Source: Bacteroidales bacterium
GTDB lineage: Bacteria > Bacteroidota > Bacteroidia > Bacteroidales > JAOZVK01
Length of the DNA stretch: 6,653 nt
Assembly: GCA_029938185.1 (NCBI GenBank)
Contig: JAOZVK010000327.1
Span: forward strand, 1-6,653
Direction: 5' to 3'
The translations under genes and the position numbers were made by a program. Positions 1 through 6,618 of this stretch are shown here, one piece after another. Under the pieces are notes generated by a model. The model ran no database searches. It saw nothing but the letters and a program-made list of their open reading frames with translations, and was not told where the DNA came from. Positions within the stretch are counted from its first letter, which is position 1, and the number at the start of each line of letters is the position of its first letter.

Positions 1-17
1 ATCCTGTTAATCCTGTC
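1..17. repeat. Short tandem repeat at window edge, unit atcctgt, period 9
   Basis: The heptamer atcctgt occurs at 1-7 and again at 10-16, giving a 9-base period. The array is cut by the window start, so its full length is unknown. I associate arrays of this kind of unit with intergenic DNA in Bacteroidota, but that is recollection and not shown here. It lies about 70 bases before res and may mark the left border of the restriction-modification locus. Confidence 0.45.
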
Positions 18-89
18 AAAAAATAAAATAATGTCCAATACTATACGTGTAGCCTGAAATTTGCAAATCATTAAATAGCAAAAAAAAAT
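18..89 (+). promoter_or_regulatory. Leader of res with an A9 tract in place of a Shine-Dalgarno site
   Basis: This 72-base AT-rich stretch must contain the promoter of the locus if transcription does not come from further left. A run of nine A residues (80-88) ends one base before the res ATG at 90, and no purine-rich Shine-Dalgarno core is visible. That fits the known preference of Bacteroidota for A-rich, unstructured initiation regions. GAAATTTG at 56-63 is one mismatch from the Bacteroidota -7 element TAnnTTTG, but no matching -33 element lies at the expected distance, so no promoter is assigned. Confidence 0.35.
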
Positions 90-2801
90 ATGAAATTTCA
101 ATTAGAAACATTAGAATACCAAGAAGAAGCCATAAAATCTGTTTTAGAAGTTTTTTCAGGAACTGCAAAAAACACTTTTGATAATGCTACAATTGAAGGA
201 ATTAGAAAAAATATTTGCAATTTATCAAAAAACGAAATAAAAAATAATATTGAAAAAATTGTGCTAAACAATAATATTAGTTTGGAAACAGCAAAGCTAT
301 CTGATAATAATGATTTGTGTATTGAAATGGAAACAGGAACAGGCAAAACATTAGTCTATCTAAAAACTATTTACGAACTATACAAAGAATATCAATTTTC
401 AAAATTCATTATTCTTGTTCCGTCTGTTGCTATTAGGGAGGGAATTTTATCAACTTTTAACGCTTTTAAAGAGCAATTAAAAGACATTTACAATATTGAA
501 CCAACGCTTTTTGAATATATCAGTAAAAAATTAAATAAAGTTGTCAGTTTTATTGAGGAACAACACCCGCAAATAATGCTTATGACTTTGGCATCTTTTA
601 ATTCAGAAGATAGAATATTAAATCAAGCACAAAGAGAAAATTTGTTTAATAATACGCCTTTTATTGAAGGTATTGCAAAAACAAATCCGATAATACTTAT
701 GGACGAACCACAAGTAGGAATGGATACCGAAAATTCAATAAAACAAATAGCAAAACTAAATCCGCTTTATAAAATAAGATATTCAGCAACTCATAAAATT
801 ATTAAAAATTTATTGTATCGTTTAACTCCTTACGACAGTTACAAACAAGGATTAGTGAAAAAAATTGAAGTGCTAACTGTAAGCGAAAAAAACGACGAAG
901 CAACATTAAAAATAGAACTTGTTAGTATAAAAAACGAGACAGGAAAACCCAAAGCTATATTAAAAGCTTGGAAATTAAAAGGCGGAAAATACGTATTTGA
1001 TTTAGTGAAAAATATCAAAGATGGAGATAATCTTGGAGAAAAAACAAAAAATCCGAGCTACAATAATTATAAAATTGAAAGAATAAACAAAAGTCTTAAA
1101 ACAGGGAAATGGAGTATTAAATTTGCAAACGGAATTGAGCTTTTTGAAAAACAAACATCTACAAATATTGAAAGTATATGGAATTTGCAAATGGAATGGT
1201 TAATGCACCGACATTTTAAAAAATATTTAGAATTAGAACAAAAAGGAATTAAATGTTTATCACTTGTTTTTATCGACAGGGTTTCAAATTATGTAGGTTC
1301 AGAACCAATAATTAAAAATATTTTCATTAAAAAATATAAAGAAATTTACCCCGAATATTATAATGGAACAGAACCAACAACCGAACAAATTGAAGCTGTG
1401 CAAGGCTATTATTTTGCAACAACTACAAAAGGCGAATATACAGATAATAAAAACTCAATAAAGAAGAACAAAAAAATATTTGAATTAATTTTAAAAAAGA
1501 AGAACGAACTTCTTTCGCTTGACAATCCAGTTCAAATTATTTTTTCACATTCAGCTTTGGGTGTAGGGTGGGATAATCCAAATATTTTTAATATTGCAAC
1601 CTTAAATAATTCTTTTTCTGAAATAAAAAAACGACAAGAAATAGGTAGAGGCTTACGAATATGTGTAAATCAAGAAGGTAATAGAATATACGACAATAAT
1701 GAAGAGGAAGAACGTGTAAATAATTTAACTGTTATTCCGAACGAAACCTACGAGACTTTTGTTACTCAATATCAATCTGAAATTAACGAAATATACGGAA
1801 GTGATAGCGATGGAGCAAAATTTACACATTCGCATAAAGGTAAAAAACAAAATAAAATTTCTTTTAAACTAAACAAAAACGAAACTGTTAATACAGCTTT
1901 TAAACGTTTTTGGAAAAAAATGGCAAAAAAAACTCGTTACAATACTTATTTTAACGACGAAGATTTAATTGAAAATGCAAGTAAAAAAATAAATGAGATA
2001 GAAATTAGCGATTATCTCGTTGAAGTTGCAAGTCATTCGATTGACAATTTTAAAGAAAATGAAATAAATACTTCTTTCGGAGGTAAAGAAACTTATAAAC
2101 AAAAAGCAAGTTTTTCTATAACAGATGTATTTGAAGAAATAAGTAAAAACACAGGCTTGAGTTATCCTGCAACTCAAAAAATACTTGGAAATATAAAAAA
2201 TATTGACCAGTTAATAAAAAATCCACCAAAATTCACGCAAAAAATGATTTCGATAATTAAAAATGTAGAATTAGACGAAATGTATAGAGGTTTAAGTTAC
2301 GAACTGACCGGTGAAACTTTTGATTTTGATTTTAAAAACTTCACAAAACAAAAGGCTTACAGGGAATACGTGGAAACACCCAATAAGGGCTTTTTTGATA
2401 AAATGATTATTGACAGCAATAATGAATATCTGTTTGCCATTGGTGCGGAAGACCCCATGAGAGACGAAGTAGTCGCATTTATGAAATTACCCGATTATTA
2501 TAAAATTGAAACACCAATAGGAACATACAATCCCGATTTTGGTTTAGTTATGAAACGCAAGCAACTAAAAAATGGTAGCGAAGAAGAATTTAATTTTGTA
2601 ATTGAGATAAAGGGAACAAATGACCTCGAAGACAAAAAATCATTAAAAGCAAGCGAAGTATATAAAATAAAATGTGCAATTAAGCACTTCAACGCTTTGG
2701 GTGTGGAAGCATTTTTCAAAGCACCAATCAAAGATTTTATAACTTTTGAAGAGCAAGCAAACAGGATAATTGATAATAATTATGAAGAAAAATATTATTA
2801 A
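90..2801 (+). CDS. res: Type III restriction-modification system endonuclease/helicase subunit (Res)
   Basis: This 903-residue protein is the ATP-dependent translocase and nuclease of a type III system; it acts on DNA only in complex with Mod. Superfamily 2 helicase motifs appear in order: a Q-tip-like LEYQEEA near residues 8-14, Walker A TGTGKT at 82-87, Walker B DEPQ at 205-208, motif III YSATH at 231-235, motif V SALGVGWDNP at 488-497, and motif VI QEIGRGLR at 516-523. A PD-(D/E)XK nuclease follows near the C-terminus: PD at 815-816 and EIK at 839-841, in the typical IEIKGT context. The length is slightly below the roughly 970 residues I recall for EcoP15I Res, with no motif missing. The ATG at 90 is the only reasonable start, and the Q-tip follows it directly. 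The stop codon overlaps the next gene by 20 bases, which indicates co-transcription. Unlike the classical mod-res order, res comes first and mod lies 1.4 kb downstream. Confidence 0.95.
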   Translation: MKFQLETLEYQEEAIKSVLEVFSGTAKNTFDNATIEGIRKNICNLSKNEIKNNIEKIVLNNNISLETAKLSDNNDLCIEMETGTGKTLVYLKTIYELYKEYQFSKFIILVPSVAIREGILSTFNAFKEQLKDIYNIEPTLFEYISKKLNKVVSFIEEQHPQIMLMTLASFNSEDRILNQAQRENLFNNTPFIEGIAKTNPIILMDEPQVGMDTENSIKQIAKLNPLYKIRYSATHKIIKNLLYRLTPYDSYKQGLVKKIEVLTVSEKNDEATLKIELVSIKNETGKPKAILKAWKLKGGKYVFDLVKNIKDGDNLGEKTKNPSYNNYKIERINKSLKTGKWSIKFANGIELFEKQTSTNIESIWNLQMEWLMHRHFKKYLELEQKGIKCLSLVFIDRVSNYVGSEPIIKNIFIKKYKEIYPEYYNGTEPTTEQIEAVQGYYFATTTKGEYTDNKNSIKKNKKIFELILKKKNELLSLDNPVQIIFSHSALGVGWDNPNIFNIATLNNSFSEIKKRQEIGRGLRICVNQEGNRIYDNNEEEERVNNLTVIPNETYETFVTQYQSEINEIYGSDSDGAKFTHSHKGKKQNKISFKLNKNETVNTAFKRFWKKMAKKTRYNTYFNDEDLIENASKKINEIEISDYLVEVASHSIDNFKENEINTSFGGKETYKQKASFSITDVFEEISKNTGLSYPATQKILGNIKNIDQLIKNPPKFTQKMISIIKNVELDEMYRGLSYELTGETFDFDFKNFTKQKAYREYVETPNKGFFDKMIIDSNNEYLFAIGAEDPMRDEVVAFMKLPDYYKIETPIGTYNPDFGLVMKRKQLKNGSEEEFNFVIEIKGTNDLEDKKSLKASEVYKIKCAIKHFNALGVEAFFKAPIKDFITFEEQANRIIDNNYEEKYY

Positions 2802-3120
2802 GGAGAAGAGTTTTTTATTTGCGTTAAGAGTTGTAAACTTATATAAGTATTTGTGTGAAAAGAAAGAGTTTGTGTTATCTAAGCAACTTTTACGTTCGGG
2901 AACAGCTGTTGGGGCATTAGTTAGAGAGGCGGAACACGCAGAAAGTAAAAAAGATTTTATACACAAAATGGCAATTGCTCTGAAAGAAGCAAATGAAACA
3001 GAATATTGGATCGAACTTTTAAAAGAAACGAATTTCTTAAACAATACGGAATATACAAAGTATTATAAACGAAGCAACAGAACTGATAAAACTCTTAATA
3101 TCAATAATAAAAACAACTAA
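2782..3120 (+). CDS. Four-helix bundle protein (23S rRNA-IVP/S23 family) with frameshifted C-terminus
   Basis: The gene encodes 112 residues from an ATG that overlaps the end of res by 20 bases; a TTG four codons earlier is possible but less likely. Family features are clear: IIKEKSFLFALRVVNLYKYL (5-24) as helix 1, then LSKQLLRSGTAVGALVREAE (32-51), the conserved SKKDFIHKMAIALKEANETEYW (55-76) and IELLKET (77-83). Members are about 115-125 residues and fold as four helices. They were first seen encoded in 23S rRNA intervening sequences but are also common as free genes in Bacteroidota; their molecular role is unknown. After TEY (89-91) the protein stops resembling the family and ends in a low-complexity Asn/Lys tail. 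The lost fourth helix is encoded in the +1 frame from about 3056. The product is therefore probably altered or unstable unless the shift is a sequencing error or is bypassed. Confidence 0.85.
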   Translation: MKKNIIKEKSFLFALRVVNLYKYLCEKKEFVLSKQLLRSGTAVGALVREAEHAESKKDFIHKMAIALKEANETEYWIELLKETNFLNNTEYTKYYKRSNRTDKTLNINNKNN

Positions 3121-3133
3121 GAGTAATTTACAA
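3056..3133 (+). other. Out-of-frame remnant of the four-helix protein's last helix
   Basis: Read from 3056 in the +1 frame relative to the preceding gene, the codons give QSIINEATELIKLLISIIKT, followed by TKSNLQ. This matches the usual ending of the family (…EELIKLLTSIIKTTK…). Removing one base from the tata stretch at 3052-3055 would join it to NNTEY in frame. The open frame then continues through the AT-rich palindrome to a stop at 3221-3223, inside rhuM. The original stop may therefore have been lost when the repeat arrived, or the tail was naturally variable. Confidence 0.7.
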
Positions 3134-3163
3134 TTGATAATTGACAATTATAAATTATCAATT
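3131..3163. repeat. AT-rich palindrome (copy 1) before rhuM
   Basis: Perfect 11-base arms, aattgataatt (3132-3142) and aattatcaatt (3153-3163), enclose a 10-base loop. A related aattgacaatt lies at 3139-3149. The repeat ends 13 bases before the rhuM ATG, and the intervening A-rich leader resembles the one before mod. It could form a hairpin in mRNA that affects rhuM initiation or RNA stability between genes. It has no T-run and no GC-rich stem, so it is not a classical terminator. Confidence 0.75.
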
Positions 3164-3176
3164 AAAAAGAAGTATA

Positions 3177-4181
3177 ATGGAAAACAAACAAAATTTTATA
3201 ATATACAATACACCAGACGGTAAAGCAAATGTATCGCTTTATGCAAAAGATGGTAATATTTGGATGAACCAAAATCAGCTAACAGAACTTTTTGACACCT
3301 CTAAGCAAAATGTAAGTTTGCACATTGTTAATATACTAAATGATAATGAATTAGATGCAAATTCAGTTGTCAAGGATTACTTGACAACTGCCACAGATGG
3401 CAAAAAATATAATATCACTTTTTACTCGCTTGATATGATACTGGCAATAGGTTTTAGGGTGAGAAGCAAAAGAGGAACTCAGTTTAGAATTTGGGCTAAT
3501 AAAAACCTTAAACAATACATGATTAAAGGTTTTATTATGGATAACGAACGTCTGAAAAATCCAGACGGAAGACCCGATTATTTTGACGAACTTTTAGAAC
3601 AAATTCGTGATATACGTGCATCTGAAAAACGTTTCTACCAAAAAACAAGAGACCTTTTTGCACTTAGTAGCGATTATGACAAAACTGACAAGGCAACTCA
3701 AATGTTTTTTGCCCAAACACAAAACAAACTTCTTTTTGCTGTTACCAACAAAACTGCCGCAGAACTAATTGTAGCAAGGGCAAACCACGAAAAAGAAAAC
3801 ATGAATTTAACATCATGGAAAGGAACAGTAGTAAGAAAACAAGACATATATACGGCTAAGAATTATTTAACAAAAGATGAAATTGATACTCTTAACCGCT
3901 TAGTTGTTGTATTTTTAGAAAGTGCAGAGCTTAGAGTAAAAAATAGAATAGATATTAATATGGATTTTTGGAAACAAAATGTTGATAAAATTATTGAGTT
4001 TCAGGATAAAAAAGTATTAAAAGACTTAGGCGCTATTAGCAACGAACAAATGAAAAAAATAGTAAAAGAAACTTACCAACAATTTGATTCAAAACGTAAG
4101 ACTTACCAAGCAGAACTTGCAGACAAACAAGATATTGAAGAATTAAAACAAATTGAAGAAACAATAAAAAATAATGGATAA
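3177..4181 (+). CDS. rhuM: RhuM family protein (virulence-associated, function unknown)
   Basis: This 334-residue protein belongs to the RhuM family (Pfam Virulence_RhuM), named after a Salmonella pathogenicity-island gene. The family is frequent beside or inside restriction-modification loci, but its biochemical activity is not established. Family signatures are an N-terminal segment with NTPDGKANVSLYAKDGNIWM, a predicted DNA-binding-like helical stretch NQNQLTELFDTSKQNVSLHI (31-50), the RVRSKRGTQFRIWA block (94-107), GRPDYFDELLEQIRDIRASE in the centre, and YLTKDEIDTLNRLV (230-243). The last ~40 residues are charged and probably coiled coil. No signal peptide or membrane segment is seen, so it is likely cytoplasmic. 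I chose the ATG at 3177 over the TTG at 3141 because the 12 extra residues would be encoded by the palindromic repeat. It lies between res and mod in the same orientation, with 56 and 75 bases of spacing, so it is probably co-transcribed and may modulate the system; that role is inference. Confidence 0.88.
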   Translation: MENKQNFIIYNTPDGKANVSLYAKDGNIWMNQNQLTELFDTSKQNVSLHIVNILNDNELDANSVVKDYLTTATDGKKYNITFYSLDMILAIGFRVRSKRGTQFRIWANKNLKQYMIKGFIMDNERLKNPDGRPDYFDELLEQIRDIRASEKRFYQKTRDLFALSSDYDKTDKATQMFFAQTQNKLLFAVTNKTAAELIVARANHEKENMNLTSWKGTVVRKQDIYTAKNYLTKDEIDTLNRLVVVFLESAELRVKNRIDINMDFWKQNVDKIIEFQDKKVLKDLGAISNEQMKKIVKETYQQFDSKRKTYQAELADKQDIEELKQIEETIKNNG

Positions 4182-4185
4182 TTAA

Positions 4186-4244
4186 CAATTGACAATTGAT
4201 AATTTTGCTTTCGCAAGAATCATTGTCATTATAAATTATCAATT
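4186..4244. repeat. AT-rich palindrome (copy 2) with inner hairpin before mod
   Basis: The 75-base gap between rhuM and mod is almost entirely this repeat. Arms aattgataattt (4194-4205) and aaattatcaatt (4233-4244) are perfect 12-base inverted repeats. Inside lies a second small hairpin, TTGC (4205-4208) and GCAA (4213-4216) with loop tttc. The left part repeats caattgacaattgataatt, which is closely related to copy 1. It ends 12 bases before the mod ATG. No T-run follows, so it looks like an mRNA stability or translation-control element, or simply a dispersed repeat, rather than a terminator. Confidence 0.75.
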
Positions 4245-4256
4245 AAAAGAAATATT

Positions 4257-6266
4257 ATGGAAGAAAATAAACTATCAATTATCAATTCTAAATTGTCAAT
4301 TACAAGAACACCTGATTATAACCAAGAACGTTTGGATACAATAAAAAAAATATATCCAGACTTGTTTACACTTGAAGGAAAATTAGACATTAACGAACTC
4401 AAAAAATTAGAAGACCCTGAAAATGTAAATGAAGTAGAACGATATGAATTTAGATGGTTTGGCAAAAGTAAGGCAAAACGGGAGGCATTTATGCCAACAG
4501 ATGCTACTCTAATATACGATGAAGGTAAAAGCGTAAATCCAAATAATTCTGAAAATTTAATTATTGAAGGCGAAAACCTAAATGTTCTAAAACTGTTAAG
4601 TTCAGGCTACCGAAACAAAATAAAATGTATTTACATAGACCCACCATACAACACAGGCAAAGATTTTGTTTACAGAGATAACTACAAAAAAGACAAAGCC
4701 GAATACTGGGAAGAAACAGGAATTACCGAAAACGGCATAAAAATAGACACCAACACCGATGCCAGCGGACGATACCACAGCAACTGGTTAAACATGATGT
4801 ATAGCCGTTTGCTTATTGCAAGGCAACTTATGCGTGAAGACGGTGTAATGTTTATTTCGATTGATGATAATGAAGTACACCATTTAAGAAAACTTTGTGA
4901 TATTGTTTTTGGAGAAGAAAATTTTGTAGGTCAAATTATTTGGCAAACTGCAACCGATAATAATCCAACTCAAATTGCAACAGAACACGAATATGTGATT
5001 TGTTATGTAAAAAATACAGAAGAACAGAAATTTTGGGAAATATCTTCTGAAAAAGGAAAATTTATTCAAGAAAAATATGAAGAATTAAAAAATAAATACA
5101 ATAAGGATATTGATGAAATTCAAAGTAATTTACGCAAATGGATAAGGAAACAAACAAATGGAGATGATTTATCAGGAGTTTCTCATTATTCCTATGTTGA
5201 TGAAATCGGTGTGTTCTATCCAGGAAACTCAGCCAATACAAAACAGGGAGGATATACTTATGATATACTTCACCCAATAACTAAGAAAGTGTGTGCAAAA
5301 CCCGATTATGGTTACCGTTTCACAAAAGAAACATTTGATAATGCAGATAACAGAGGTGATGTTTTTTGGGGAGATAATGAAAATACAATTCCTAAAATAA
5401 AGAAACGATTAGATACTGTAATGCAAAAACTTAAAAGTTATTATTATGAGGATAATAGAGCCACAACGAAACAATTAAAAGATTTAATGGATAACAAAAA
5501 GATTTTTAACAATCCAAAATCAATTAATTTCCTCAAACACATTTTTAAATTTGTTGTTTCAAAGAATGATGTTGTTTTTGATTTTTTTGGAGGTTCAGGT
5601 TCAACCGCCCAAGCTATAATGGAATTAAACCAAGAAGATGGCGGCAATCGCCAATGTATATTAGTGCAAATACCCGAAGCTACCGACCCCAAAAGCGAAG
5701 CATACAAGGCTGGTTATAAAAGAATTAGCGATATAACAATTGAACGCAACAAAAGAGTTGTAGAAAAACTTATTGCAGAAAAAAAAGGCAAACAGCCAGA
5801 TTTATTTACAGAAAAAGAAAGCGAAAAAGAACAATTAAAAGGCTTAGGCTTTAAAGTTTTTCGCCTCACAAAATCACAGTTCCCTCGCACCGAATGGCGA
5901 CCCGAAATTGACAAAACAGACGAAGAAAACATACAAGCATTCAAAGATTATGTAAAAGTAAAAGAACTTCAATTAACTCAAACATTAAATATTAACGATT
6001 TATTAATTGAAATTCTAATCAAACGAGGTTTTGAATTAACATTTACCATTGAGGAACAGCCACAATTTATACAAAACAAAATACAGCTTATAAAAGACAG
6101 CGAAAAAACAGCCTATATTTGTCTTGATGCTGAACTAAAAGAGGAAACCGTAGAATATTTCAAAACAAATACAGATACAAAATTTATTTGTCTCGAAAGA
6201 GCTTTAAATACAACAAAAAAATGGAATTTAAAGCATTATATGAAAGAAAAAATTGATGCGTTCTAA
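4257..6266 (+). CDS. mod: Type III restriction-modification methyltransferase/specificity subunit (Mod)
   Basis: This 669-residue protein transfers a methyl group from S-adenosylmethionine to N6 of adenine and gives the complex its sequence specificity. Motif IV DPPYNTG is at residues 128-134 and the AdoMet-binding motif I, DFFGGSGST, at 442-450. This catalytic-before-AdoMet order is that of the beta class used by type III Mod. ATDNNP (232-237) and EHEY (243-246) recall EcoP15I Mod from memory. The target-recognition region is probably about 247-435; its site cannot be predicted. The C-terminal ~150 residues (GFKVFRL… to KIDAF) match the family's dimer/Res-contact region in position. Length is normal for the family (EcoP15I Mod is about 644). 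Residues 6-15 (LSIINSKLSI) are encoded by a copy of the AT-rich repeat. Codon use changes sharply across the recognition region. Mod is last in the array, so methylation alone or restriction with Res are both possible. Confidence 0.95.
   Translation: MEENKLSIINSKLSITRTPDYNQERLDTIKKIYPDLFTLEGKLDINELKKLEDPENVNEVERYEFRWFGKSKAKREAFMPTDATLIYDEGKSVNPNNSENLIIEGENLNVLKLLSSGYRNKIKCIYIDPPYNTGKDFVYRDNYKKDKAEYWEETGITENGIKIDTNTDASGRYHSNWLNMMYSRLLIARQLMREDGVMFISIDDNEVHHLRKLCDIVFGEENFVGQIIWQTATDNNPTQIATEHEYVICYVKNTEEQKFWEISSEKGKFIQEKYEELKNKYNKDIDEIQSNLRKWIRKQTNGDDLSGVSHYSYVDEIGVFYPGNSANTKQGGYTYDILHPITKKVCAKPDYGYRFTKETFDNADNRGDVFWGDNENTIPKIKKRLDTVMQKLKSYYYEDNRATTKQLKDLMDNKKIFNNPKSINFLKHIFKFVVSKNDVVFDFFGGSGSTAQAIMELNQEDGGNRQCILVQIPEATDPKSEAYKAGYKRISDITIERNKRVVEKLIAEKKGKQPDLFTEKESEKEQLKGLGFKVFRLTKSQFPRTEWRPEIDKTDEENIQAFKDYVKVKELQLTQTLNINDLLIEILIKRGFELTFTIEEQPQFIQNKIQLIKDSEKTAYICLDAELKEETVEYFKTNTDTKFICLERALNTTKKWNLKHYMKEKIDAF
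4273..4302. repeat. Degenerate AT-rich repeat (copy 3) inside the start of mod
   Basis: The stretch contains tatcaattatcaatt followed by aaattgtcaatta, the same words as the palindromes at 3131-3163 and 4186-4244. It begins 16 bases after the mod start and is translated in frame as LSIINSKLSI. It shows that the repeat either spread into the coding region or that the start codon was acquired upstream of it. Confidence 0.65.
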
Positions 6267-6267
6267 A

Positions 6268-6292
6268 CAAATGAAAATGTGGCTGTCATTTG
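6268..6292 (+). terminator. Possible weak hairpin just after mod
   Basis: CAAATGA (6268-6274) and TCATTTG (6286-6292) form a perfect 7-base inverted repeat with an 11-base loop, starting one base after the mod stop. The stem is AT-rich and no T-run follows, so it would be a poor intrinsic terminator. It may be chance or an mRNA 3'-end element. Confidence 0.25.
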
Positions 6293-6498
6293 CTTGGGTG
6301 TCAGTGGTTTTATGGTGTTTTTAAACCCGTGTGCAATTATGGTCGGGCTGTTGTAGAAGTTGATTTTTATAAATTAGTTTCGTTTGTTAAAATGATTGGC
6401 GAGCCTATTCGGCGTATCCCCAATGTAATACTCATAAGATAAATTGACAGTCAGTTTGAGACATTTTTATTTATTCTTGAATTTAAACTTAATTTATC
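6293..6498 (+). other. Gene-free stretch, possible left end of an IS110-type element
   Basis: No ORF worth calling is present on either strand. The base texture differs from the rest: G-rich words such as gcttgggtgtcagtgg and ggcgagcctattcggcg occur in a window otherwise poor in G+C. CCCG (6326-6329) pairs with CGGG (6344-6347) over a 14-base loop, and 6441-6457 is a near-perfect palindrome (aaattgac, a, gtcagttt). Because it leads straight into an IS110-like transposase start, part of it is probably the element's non-coding left end. In some IS110 elements the left end encodes the bridge RNA. The outer boundary of the element cannot be fixed from sequence alone. Confidence 0.4.
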
Positions 6499-6618
6499 AT
6501 GGGACGAAAAAGTAAAATTGCAAAAATGCCAGTAGTAAATTCAAATGCAGCCCGAATTGACATAGGCGGTAAGTCACACTTTGTAGCAATAGGTCAAGAT
6601 ATAGTTTGCAATCAGTAA
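6499..6618 (+). pseudogene. Truncated IS110-family transposase, N-terminal 39 codons
   Basis: The reading frame starts at an ATG and gives a basic start (MGRKSKIAKM) followed by PVVNSNAARIDIGGKSHFVA and IGQ. This resembles the opening of IS110-family DEDD transposases, which commonly read NPNAAGIDVGSKSHFVAVGQ; D21 would be the first catalytic Asp of the RuvC-like fold. Similarity ends after IGQD at about 6600, and a TAA follows at 6616-6618. Full-length members have about 300-450 residues, so nearly all of the protein, including the remaining acidic residues and the C-terminal Ser domain, is absent. The other two forward frames to the window end do not continue the family sequence. It cannot be active and marks a deleted or interrupted insertion sequence. 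Relative to usual members, G23-G24 replaces GS. Confidence 0.7.

Noticed and set aside
1914..1932. A7 and A8 tracts inside res, and a similar A8 tract in mod at 5779-5786, as phase-variation switches
   Set aside because: Runs of 7-8 A are expected in Lys-rich genes of an AT-rich genome, and both frames are intact; there is no positive sign of switching.
2643..3044. Minus-strand ORF of 133 codons across the res end and the four-helix gene
   Set aside because: It lies antisense to two genes with clear family motifs; its translation is Phe/Ser/Ile-rich and looks like an antisense shadow.
3141..3178. TTGACA and TATAAT words resembling a sigma-70 promoter before rhuM
   Set aside because: The spacing is 26 bases, far from 17, the words belong to the palindromic repeat, and Bacteroidota use a different promoter consensus.
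6271..6324. Small hydrophobic peptide frame, 17 codons, after mod
   Set aside because: It is too short and has no clear ribosome-binding region; it overlaps the post-mod hairpin and is probably chance.
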